Assembly: GCF_020097815.1 (NCBI RefSeq) | Contig: NZ_CP083663.1 | Span: 2,294,001 to 2,358,000 of the forward strand | Direction of reading: 5' to 3' | DNA: 64,000 bases | Origin: Haloprofundus salinisoli | GTDB lineage: Archaea > Halobacteriota > Halobacteria > Halobacteriales > Haloferacaceae | In this document: piece after piece, positions 26,091 through 33,128 of the stretch | Position numbering within the stretch: the first letter of the stretch is position 1 | How the letters are laid out: every line of letters begins with the position of its first letter | Notes under the pieces: model-generated | Databases searched by the model: none | Told to the model about the DNA's origin: nothing | Seen by the model: only the letters and a program-made list of their open reading frames with translations | Made by a program: the position numbers and the translations under genes

Positions 26091-26859
26091 CTGCAGGAAC
26101 CTCCTTCGGTCCGAGTTCCGGACCGAAATCGTCGTTTAAAATGTCGTCTTCGCCGACGGTCGGCAGGTCTTCCTCGCTGAACCCGTCGGTATCTCCCTTT
26201 GCGTCTTCGTAGGCACGTTTCACGGCCGTCTGGTCCATCATCAAGCCGCGCTCGCGTGCCTCTGAACCCTCGTTGATTATGCTGGACTGAATGTCACCAG
26301 CCATCCGAGAGACGCGCGCTCGCACCCGTCCGTAGTCCAGATACGCCTCTATTAGCTTGCCGTGGATGTCCTCCATGTGGGATTTCGACGTGAGTAGCTG
26401 TGTATCTCGGCATCCAGCCAGCCACGTACCGCGCACGATGAGTTTTCCGTCCTCACCTACGTCCGGCAGGTACTCGTATTCGCGCACTTCCCACGCGGTA
26501 TTGCCGTTGATTGGCCGGGGACTCGGACCCTCTACCTCCTTTTCTCGCCATAGCTTCGGCGGAACGGTGTACTTCTCGTTGATGTCCTCAACCGCGTTCA
26601 CATGGTGAACGGTAATCCAATCGCGGCGTCGAAGCCAGTTGGCGAAGATGTAGCCGCCTAGCAACAGCGGCGGGCAGAAGATAAGCGCAGCTGCGAGAAA
26701 GTCCACGAACCACGCCGGGACCGCCGGGACAGACGGCCGCCAGAGCGCCAGCACGAAGCCCATGCCCACGAGAACAGCGACGACGAGTAGTTGCGCCTCC
26801 GCAACCAGATACGTCAGCCTGTCGCGCCAGTCGGCGAACGTCGGTATCGGTTCGCTCAT
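26083..26859 (-). CDS. Membrane protein of the virion operon
   Basis: A 258-residue protein with two N-terminal membrane helices (about 20-42 and 50-72), then a soluble, helical, acidic cytoplasmic-type part with no recognised domain. It overlaps its neighbours by 4 and 8 bases. Betapleolipovirus-like elements carry a protein of this general form between the spike and the ATPase. Confidence 0.7.
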   Translation of the reverse strand: MSEPIPTFADWRDRLTYLVAEAQLLVVAVLVGMGFVLALWRPSVPAVPAWFVDFLAAALIFCPPLLLGGYIFANWLRRRDWITVHHVNAVEDINEKYTVPPKLWREKEVEGPSPRPINGNTAWEVREYEYLPDVGEDGKLIVRGTWLAGCRDTQLLTSKSHMEDIHGKLIEAYLDYGRVRARVSRMAGDIQSSIINEGSEARERGLMMDQTAVKRAYEDAKGDTDGFSEEDLPTVGEDDILNDDFGPELGPKEVPADD

Positions 26860-27584
26860 CGCGCCACCCTCGGTTCGCCGCCCTCTTTCCTCAGCACCAG
26901 AAACGCGCCGACGACGAACATTGAGACCGCCAGCACGATACCGCCGACGTAGCCCGCAATACCGGACGTGTTCGCCAGCGTCTCGCTCTCCTTCTCTGGT
27001 ATCCCGTTATCCACGAGTTCGTACCCTCGAAGATTCTCTGACGTGCCGACGGTGAAACCGGCGAAACCACGGTGTTTGGTGACTTCAAGCCTGAACGTCA
27101 CCATGTCGCCTCGGTCCACCCACTTCGCTTCGGTCGGAATGTCCGCGCCGGTCGTCCCGTTCGCTCGCATTGCCCCCTGAGAGTCCGTTACTCGAATCTG
27201 CTGGTACTTCTCAGACTTGATGGTGATAACCGCCTCTCCTCCGTCTTCGCCGTCAAACTCGTTGTATTCCATCGAAACGAGGACGGTGTTACTGTCGATG
27301 CGGTCCAAGTATCCGGGGTTGGACGTCGTACTATTCGCCGGCCCGTTCGCGTCGATCTTCGAAGCGTTCGCACTCAACGAGGATTCGTTTTCAGTCGCGG
27401 TCGTGTTCGAACGGTTCCCCAGCTCGGCAAGTATCTGGTCGACTGCCTGACTCACCGAGTTGTTCGCCGTCGTGTTCGTCGCGGTCTCGTTTGTCGGCGT
27501 CGTCGCGGTCTCGTCAGCGGCGACCACGCCCATGCCCATGCCCATCGCTGTCAGCAGTGTGATTAGCACAAAAATGTGTTTCAT
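26856..27584 (-). CDS. Exported, C-terminally anchored protein of the virion operon
   Basis: A 242-residue protein with a Sec-type signal (MKHIFVLITLLTAM..VVAA), a long Thr/Asn-rich segment with many N-x-S/T sites (suggesting glycosylation), a beta-rich domain and one C-terminal helix (about 208-230) followed by RKEGGE. It starts 5 bases after the spike stop. Probably a virion surface or envelope protein (inference). Confidence 0.7.
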   Translation of the reverse strand: MKHIFVLITLLTAMGMGMGVVAADETATTPTNETATNTTANNSVSQAVDQILAELGNRSNTTATENESSLSANASKIDANGPANSTTSNPGYLDRIDSNTVLVSMEYNEFDGEDGGEAVITIKSEKYQQIRVTDSQGAMRANGTTGADIPTEAKWVDRGDMVTFRLEVTKHRGFAGFTVGTSENLRGYELVDNGIPEKESETLANTSGIAGYVGGIVLAVSMFVVGAFLVLRKEGGEPRVAR

Positions 27585-27589
27585 GGTCG

Positions 27590-29152
27590 TTAGCTTCTCG
27601 TGAGGACGATTACGGCGAATAGCGTCCCTATGACGGCTATCCCGACTATCTCGGTATCTCCGAATCCGCCAGTACTGTCGCCGTCGCCGGACCCTCCGCC
27701 GCCGCCGACTTGCGACTCTCTGTCTTCGATTTCCTGCCGAAGTTCGGTTAACTCCATCTGCATTTGCAGCAGTTCAGAGGTGTTCGCTGTCTTGTAGACG
27801 TACTTTGTCGTCTCGACAGTCTGAACCTCGCTGCCGTCTTTCGCCCGCATCTCGTTGAGGGTGAACATGTCGCCTTCGTCGGTGTCTACCTTCCTACCGT
27901 CTGTCGTCAGGAAGAACACCGTTCCGTCAATGTTCGACGTGTTGTAGGTCATTCCTGCCTGCCAAGAGCCGTTAGGAGCGCTCTCAGCCATGACCAACCC
28001 GTTGAACGTCTCGCCTCCGTAGGTGACGTTCATCGTACCGGAGTTGTTCAGATTCGGCGTGTCGTACCCCATCGCAGACAGCCACGCCGCAGAGCGCCAG
28101 AGACCTTCACTCTCGTTGCCCGAACGAACCCCGAATTCGAACATCGCCGTGTTCGCCGAGATAACGTCAGAGGCGTTGATTTTGCCAGATTCGAAGTCTC
28201 CGTACGTCGCCTCCACGAATTGGTCAGACTCAGCCACGAGGCCGTCTCGAACGGTCTGAATCTTGCTCCACTTCTCATCGTAGACATTCCAGTCCACGAG
28301 TTCAATAGGCGGATAGTCGTGCGTCGATGGCGTCGAGATGATGGTTTTGTCAGCAGTCCCGTACGAGGTCTGTGCTATGCCGTTTTTCGGGTTAATGTAG
28401 TTGGGTCCACCACTCGCACACGGGCCACATCGCAGCAACAGCGAGGTAGTCTGTGTTTGGGTACCGTTGAGGAGTGTGATGTTCCGGGCGTGAGCACCGT
28501 GGTAGGTGTACGGGTCCGAATACTCAGACGAGCCGGCCACGTAGTTGAAGTGAACGTAGTCGTTCTCGTCAACCCAGTAATCGGTGTTATCGTAGCCCGT
28601 ACTACCGTCCTGTGAGCCGATAGGCGACTGCGTGATACCGGTCTCCTGCGACGCCTGCGCGACGAAGGCATGGGTCGCGGTTGCAGAGGCGTTCCACGAG
28701 TCGAGGAGTTGCATCTGCTTCACCGAGTAATAGTCATCAATCGCATCACGTGCAGCAGCTTTCGCGCCCGCTTGAGATGAACCGTTTTCGTAGGCGTTCG
28801 CAACAGCCGTCTGAACCTTCATCCATGCGACCGATTCGGAATCCTGGATGTAGTTCATTTCCTGCGCGAGGTACGTCTCTGAGTGCGCTTTCTGAATCTC
28901 GGCATAGTTGTAGATGTCTACCTCGGTCTGGTCTGCGTCTACCTGCTGCATCTCGTCTACAGCAGCGTCAACGTAGGCCGTCCGAGAACATGAATCGCCG
29001 TTCACTGCTCCGAGCGATAGGAACATGATGAATGTGTCCAGATTCGAGCAGTCGCCCGCCTCTGCCGCCACCGCCGTCCCCGCGCCGGGGCCGGCGATAG
29101 CCGACAGCAGCACGACGAGCGCGAGGGCGACGCGAACGAATCTACGACTCAT
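27590..29152 (-). CDS. Pleolipovirus-like spike protein
   Basis: A 520-residue envelope protein. It has a cleavable signal (MSRRFVRVALALVVLLSAIA, Ala-x-Ala near 29), a large beta-rich ectodomain, then a heptad coiled coil near 465-485 (MQMELTELRQEIEDRES), a Gly/Ser hinge and one C-terminal membrane helix ending in VLTRS. This arrangement (ectodomain, coiled coil, C-terminal anchor) is that of pleolipovirus spikes, which mediate receptor binding and fusion. It sits mid-operon, its ATG overlapping the previous stop (ATGA). Confidence 0.82.
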   Translation of the reverse strand: MSRRFVRVALALVVLLSAIAGPGAGTAVAAEAGDCSNLDTFIMFLSLGAVNGDSCSRTAYVDAAVDEMQQVDADQTEVDIYNYAEIQKAHSETYLAQEMNYIQDSESVAWMKVQTAVANAYENGSSQAGAKAAARDAIDDYYSVKQMQLLDSWNASATATHAFVAQASQETGITQSPIGSQDGSTGYDNTDYWVDENDYVHFNYVAGSSEYSDPYTYHGAHARNITLLNGTQTQTTSLLLRCGPCASGGPNYINPKNGIAQTSYGTADKTIISTPSTHDYPPIELVDWNVYDEKWSKIQTVRDGLVAESDQFVEATYGDFESGKINASDVISANTAMFEFGVRSGNESEGLWRSAAWLSAMGYDTPNLNNSGTMNVTYGGETFNGLVMAESAPNGSWQAGMTYNTSNIDGTVFFLTTDGRKVDTDEGDMFTLNEMRAKDGSEVQTVETTKYVYKTANTSELLQMQMELTELRQEIEDRESQVGGGGGSGDGDSTGGFGDTEIVGIAVIGTLFAVIVLTRS

Positions 29153-29253
29153 AACGGAACTCCAGTCGAGACGAACACGCCGATGAGTGTCGAAATCGCT
29201 CCGAGAGCGAACATAGCCCGTCCGTCGAGTTCGGCCACGCTATCGACGCTCAT
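29149..29253 (-). CDS. 34-residue single-helix membrane peptide
   Basis: Thirty-four codons (MSVDSVAELDGRAMFALGAI, then one hydrophobic helix ending GVPL). The start overlaps the zinc-finger gene and the stop overlaps the spike gene, both as ATGA. Probably a tiny virion or assembly membrane protein. Confidence 0.65.
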   Translation of the reverse strand: MSVDSVAELDGRAMFALGAISTLIGVFVSTGVPL

Positions 29254-29351
29254 CGCCCACCCTCCGAGTGGTTCATCATGCAGACGAGCGCCTTACTCGC
29301 CGAGTCGAAGTCTCTCCCACACGTTGGACAGGTGTGACGAACCTCAGGCAT
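29250..29351 (-). CDS. 33-residue zinc-finger peptide
   Basis: Thirty-three codons (MPEVRHTCPTCGRDFDSASK onward) with CPTC followed by a Cys and His (LVCMMNH), a C2-CH finger-like pattern. It overlaps the preceding membrane protein by 8 bases and the next gene by 4. Its presence in a virion operon is curious; DNA or protein binding is inferred. Confidence 0.65.
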   Translation of the reverse strand: MPEVRHTCPTCGRDFDSASKALVCMMNHSEGGR

Positions 29352-29592
29352 TCGCTACCTCCGTGCCCAGCTTTGCTGCCTCCGAGTCATCTTCCTGTTC
29401 TGTCTTTTGTCGCTTCTTCCGTGCCCGGAAGTCCCCGAACAGGAACGCCGCCGGGACTGCGATAGGTGTGAGTACGAACCAGACGGGGTCCGTCGAGGTC
29501 GAGACCACGCCGATCATTGACGCAGCCGACGCACCGACTGTCAGCGAAACCCGATTGGCTACCTCGTACACGTCCGATTTTTCCATGGGCAT
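29344..29592 (-). CDS. Small membrane protein of the virion operon
   Basis: An 82-residue protein with two hydrophobic helices (about 14-32 and 36-52) and a charged C-terminal tail (RARKKRQKTEQEDD). The start is at 29592 or two codons later (29586). It follows the VP3-like gene by 4 bases. No family is recognised. Confidence 0.7.
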   Translation of the reverse strand: MPMEKSDVYEVANRVSLTVGASAASMIGVVSTSTDPVWFVLTPIAVPAAFLFGDFRARKKRQKTEQEDDSEAAKLGTEVANA

Positions 29593-29596
29593 GGGC

Positions 29597-29995
29597 TTAC
29601 TGAGTCCATCCCGTGTAGACGAGCGACCCCGACTGGACGAGTGCCAGGACGAGCCGAATCACGTCGTAGTCGTTCACGAGATCGCTAAACGGTGGGACGA
29701 GAACGTAGGCCGGAACTGCGAGTGCGCCGACTGCGATGATACCCCATTCCCACGTCTCGTACTGAGCGCGACCGTCGAGAACCTCGTTCGTGATCAGTAC
29801 CCAGCCGAATCCGGCGACGGTCAGGACGGCTGCGAGTGTGACCTCGACGCCAGAGCCCGACCAGAGAACCATCGCCAGCTCGTAGCCGTCGCCGATGGTA
29901 ATTCCGAGTGTGAACAGCCCGAGCGCGACGCCTCCGATGAACGGGACGAGAACGAGCGCGAGCAAGTCTTCGATGTCGATTGTGCTTTCTGCCAT
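29597..29995 (-). CDS. VP3-like internal membrane protein
   Basis: A 132-residue protein with four predicted membrane helices (about 10-33, 40-65, 78-96 and 108-128), the size and topology of pleolipovirus VP3-type internal membrane proteins. I take the ATG at 29995 (MAESTIDIEDLL); the frame extends eight codons further up. First gene of the virion operon, divergent from the small gene at 30115. Confidence 0.75.
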   Translation of the reverse strand: MAESTIDIEDLLALVLVPFIGGVALGLFTLGITIGDGYELAMVLWSGSGVEVTLAAVLTVAGFGWVLITNEVLDGRAQYETWEWGIIAVGALAVPAYVLVPPFSDLVNDYDVIRLVLALVQSGSLVYTGWTQ

Positions 29996-30114
29996 ACTAC
30001 ACCCCGACCGAAACCCCATCTCCCAAGAACCTCAGATTTCTTGAATTTCGTGGATACAAGACAGTCAAAATTTGGTAAAAGTTAAGTACGATAGGGTGGC
30101 CGGTCGGGTGAACC

Positions 30115-30318
30115 ATGTTCAGAAAACTCTCGAATCGAAGCGGTACGCCGACTATTTCGCTGGATAAAGGGGATCTGCGATTAGATGGGATCGTCGAGGA
30201 AGATGGGACGATTCCAGATTGTCAGGAGATGCACGTTCAGCGGCTTGGTCAGGGGGCGTATTTAGTGCGGGCCGTTCAGGATGGGACTGTACCGGAGTTA
30301 GAATGCATATTGCCATGA
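30115..30318 (+). CDS. Small hypothetical protein, AbrB/swapped-hairpin-like
   Basis: A 67-residue protein beginning MFRKLSNRSGTPTISLDKGDLRLDG, with a beta-loop-beta pattern seen in small haloarchaeal regulators of the SpoVT/AbrB kind; the match is loose. A TATA-like gttaagta (30081-30088) lies about 27 bases before the ATG. Divergent from the virion operon, so possibly its regulator (inference). Confidence 0.6.
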   Translation: MFRKLSNRSGTPTISLDKGDLRLDGIVEEDGTIPDCQEMHVQRLGQGAYLVRAVQDGTVPELECILP

Positions 30319-30395
30319 TGGCCGGTCCTGGACAGGATATTCAGAGAAACCCATAGTTTTAGCATCCCTTCCTACAATCTTTATTTCTAATAAGT

Positions 30396-31559
30396 ATGCC
30401 ACAGTCCGAAGTAACGCTGGCAAAGCAACTTTCCGAGTTATCTGAGTTCAACGACTCCCCCGGAAAGAGTGAGCTATCACTTCTGAGGCGGCTTAATCAG
30501 GCAGCTATTGAGTTGCTCAACATAGCTGGCCATAGTAGAGATAATATATTTATTGACGTTGACTATCAAACGCCCTCCAGAATAAGAAAGGAATTCCCAG
30601 AGAAGATCATAAATTTCACCGCAATTGCAGCAAAGGATGCAGCTTCTCCACCATATGTTGCTATCAAAGCGAGTGCAAACCAAAAGACGTCTACTTTGAA
30701 AAGGCCAGTAGAGGACTTAGATAAGCGAACCTCGAAGTATGTATTGGCTTGTGATGTAACATCGAGAGCAAAGTATACTGTATTACTCACTGGTGAATAT
30801 CTCGCAATCCTTGGTGAAGATTATCCTCCAAAAGCGTACCAGATACACAATATCAGAGAAGACAAAGCAAAAATTGTACTTGATCACCTGAGTCCCCCAG
30901 ACGAGTATCCAGAGGGTAGAAGTGGCAAATTCCCTCCGGGATATCATCCCAATCAAACAAAACTCACCCGTTGGCTATTCACAGATTCCGAAGCAGTACC
31001 TGAATATCAACAAGAGATCAAGACAGAGCGCTTCCGTCTCGATATCGATGAATACAGCGAGATGTTATATCGGGCGTATTCTGCGGATTCCTCTACTGAA
31101 AAAGGGGATTCACTAGAAGAAGTGGTAGCATACTTGTTTGAGGGTCTAACGATGCTATCAGTTCGAGATAGGAATCTCAGAACGAGGAGTGGTGAGATTG
31201 ACTTGGTACTGGAATATGACGGAAGTGATGAGGTCAACCTGTTTGATTATCACTCACGATTTGCATTAGTTGAGTGCAAGAACACTGAAACGAGCGTATC
31301 TTCGAAGGAAGTCGGTCACTTTGATAAGAAACTGGGCGAAACAAATACCGATCTTGGAATATTAGTCGCTTGGAATGGTATTTCTGGGGCGGATTCTGGT
31401 GACAATGCTCAGAGGTACGTCGACAATGCTTCTTCGTCGGGGACTTATATTGTGATTCTTGAATCAGATGACCTTTACAGAATACTGGATGGAAAGTCCT
31501 TGTACGACCTAATTGACGAAAAGCTGTACAAATTGCAGATGGACATCCAAACTGAGTGA
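30396..31559 (+). CDS. PD-(D/E)XK restriction endonuclease-like protein
   Basis: A 387-residue protein. The C-terminal third holds a nuclease core: Asp269 in SGEIDLVLEYDG, then Glu293-x-Lys295 in FALVECKNTE, as in Mrr-like and other PD-(D/E)XK enzymes. The N-terminal 200 residues are not recognised and may bind DNA or sense a target. G+C is visibly lower than in the provirus backbone, marking the start of imported cargo. A restriction or abortive defence role is inferred. Confidence 0.7.
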   Translation: MPQSEVTLAKQLSELSEFNDSPGKSELSLLRRLNQAAIELLNIAGHSRDNIFIDVDYQTPSRIRKEFPEKIINFTAIAAKDAASPPYVAIKASANQKTSTLKRPVEDLDKRTSKYVLACDVTSRAKYTVLLTGEYLAILGEDYPPKAYQIHNIREDKAKIVLDHLSPPDEYPEGRSGKFPPGYHPNQTKLTRWLFTDSEAVPEYQQEIKTERFRLDIDEYSEMLYRAYSADSSTEKGDSLEEVVAYLFEGLTMLSVRDRNLRTRSGEIDLVLEYDGSDEVNLFDYHSRFALVECKNTETSVSSKEVGHFDKKLGETNTDLGILVAWNGISGADSGDNAQRYVDNASSSGTYIVILESDDLYRILDGKSLYDLIDEKLYKLQMDIQTE

Positions 31560-31642
31560 ACGTACCCTATTCTTCCGGTGGCTGTACACTCCCTCGCCGG
31601 ACACCCCCCGGCAGTCACACGTCGACAAAAGCCGCTCCGCAA

Positions 31643-31678
31643 TATTGCACATGTAAAGAGCACATCGTGTGTGCAATA
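31643..31678. repeat. Inverted repeat in the convergent gap of two restriction genes
   Basis: TATTGCACA (31643-31651) and TGTGCAATA (31670-31678) are perfect 9-bp arms. A further TGTGCAAT lies at 31795-31802. The 288-base gap (31560-31847) has no gene; the arms could be a terminator or the ends of a decayed insertion. Confidence 0.5.
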
Positions 31679-31847
31679 CGAGTCGTGCTCGACGGCCCAC
31701 GCCCGCCGATCAAATCTGTTCTCCCCAAATTTCCACTCCATTTATAAATGAACCTGGGTTGAGTTAGTCGCTGGAACCGGCGTTTCACGGAGCGTGTGCA
31801 ATTTCTCTGTGCCTTCAGGCTTGTCCTCCGCAACATTCCGAAGTTCG

Positions 31848-32702
31848 CTATCTCGTCGCCTCTGTTTGCTCGATGAGTGTCTGATTGAACTCATCCCCGT
31901 CCTTCCCGTGATGCACTCGACGGTGGCAGTTCGGACAGAGGGCAAGAACATTATCTGGATCGTCAGCGCCGCCGTCGCTTCGTCGGTACAGGTGATGGAC
32001 TTCGAGGAACGGTTTTCCCTTCGAGTCTACAAACGGTGCATCCTCACCACAGCCCTGACACACTCCATCTGCTGCTGCGAGAGCGTAGTCTTTGACTGCT
32101 TGAGATCTGGGGTATTGCTTTCGTGATCCAGAAGTCGTGTCCTCGCTCGACGTCACACTCTTTGGTGAACTCGCCTTTGCGCGTTTGTAAAGTTCGTCTA
32201 CTGAAGAACCGCCGCCGGTCTCTTCGATCGCGACTTCAGTACCGCCCACGGGAACCAACTCGAAGCGGATGGCGTCCCGATAGTCTCCATTCTCGTCGGG
32301 GAGTGTATCGACCCGATGGTCAGAGTACTCGTACTCACCGACGTAGGAGACGATCCAGGCTTTATCGACATCCTCGAATACGAACAAACGCTCAGCGTTC
32401 TCCTTGTGGTCTCGTATTGCCTTGTTCCCGGCTACGAACTCCATGTCGCCCACCTGTCCCTCTCCTGTGTAGATGAACCTCCCGTCTTCGAGGAACTGGT
32501 CCTCGTAACCGTAGTCCTTCCCAGAGTCACCAGTGAAGAGGAAAACCGCATCAGAGTCGGCAGGTGTTGCAATCCCTCGATAGCGCTGTCCACCGTAGGT
32601 GTCATGGAGATCCCAGCGATTGTACCGTTGACCAACATCGAATTCGGGTGTATCGGGAATATCCGAGCCAGAAATTGGGTCTGTTTTCATCGGTTTGTTC
32701 AA
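31848..32702 (-). CDS. SRA-like/HNH modification-dependent restriction endonuclease (type IV, McrA-like)
   Basis: A 284-residue protein. The N-terminal domain (about 20-165: YNRWDLHDTYGGQRYRGI, then FIYTGEGQVGDMEF) resembles the SRA-like modified-base reader of ScoMcrA-type enzymes. The C-terminal domain (about 200-275) is HNH with zinc cysteines (CQGCG..CPNCH) and the core LEVHHLYRRSDGG..DDPDNVLALC. Such enzymes cut DNA carrying 5-methylcytosine or phosphorothioate. The ATG could be 32702 or 32690. Transcribed towards the PD-(D/E)XK gene. Confidence 0.82.
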   Translation of the reverse strand: MNKPMKTDPISGSDIPDTPEFDVGQRYNRWDLHDTYGGQRYRGIATPADSDAVFLFTGDSGKDYGYEDQFLEDGRFIYTGEGQVGDMEFVAGNKAIRDHKENAERLFVFEDVDKAWIVSYVGEYEYSDHRVDTLPDENGDYRDAIRFELVPVGGTEVAIEETGGGSSVDELYKRAKASSPKSVTSSEDTTSGSRKQYPRSQAVKDYALAAADGVCQGCGEDAPFVDSKGKPFLEVHHLYRRSDGGADDPDNVLALCPNCHRRVHHGKDGDEFNQTLIEQTEATR

Positions 32703-32816
32703 TCAAGAAGAATGACTTGAACCCTCTGGTTGCCCGAGAAGAACCATCAGCGTCCTCAAAGCATCTGTATCGAATGAGCCGCTAAAGCTAGGGTGGCGGA
32801 GATTGAGAACAATTCC

Positions 32817-33128
32817 ATGCGGCTCAGAATGACCGATAGTCGGAAGCAGCGGTTCCAGGATCTCCAAGAAGCCCTCGACGAGAAGACGAAGTCGAAAGCA
32901 CTCGACAAAGCCGCCAAGTACACCGTACGCATGCGCGGCGGAACCACGGCCGTCCCGAAAGGGGCGATTGCGGAACTGATGCAGCTCGCCGAAGAACAGG
33001 GTAGCGTCACTGTTGCTGAAATTGCTGATGTTCTCGATACTCCGGAAGTAACTGTGGAATACAAGTCACGCTGGACTGTGGGTGAGTTATCTCCTCGCCT
33101 TCTCAGTGAATGCCAAGGAAACCTCTGA
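32817..33128 (+). CDS. Small helical regulator-like protein with atypical C-terminus
   Basis: A 103-residue protein (MRLRMTDSRKQRFQDLQEAL..) with an RHH-like N-terminus and a helix pair (GSVTVAEIADVLDTPEVTVE) that may be HTH. The start is the ATG at 32817; a GTG at 32793 is possible. After SRWTVGE, where similar proteins seem to end, come 13 extra residues (LSPRLLSECQGNL) that overlap the methylase stop by 26 bases. The 3' end therefore looks cut by cargo insertion (inference). Confidence 0.55.
   Translation: MRLRMTDSRKQRFQDLQEALDEKTKSKALDKAAKYTVRMRGGTTAVPKGAIAELMQLAEEQGSVTVAEIADVLDTPEVTVEYKSRWTVGELSPRLLSECQGNL

Noticed and set aside
31509-31836. Several 60-90-codon frames in the gap between the restriction genes
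   Set aside because: They overlap each other, include the inverted repeat and the end of the PD-(D/E)XK gene, and show no motif.
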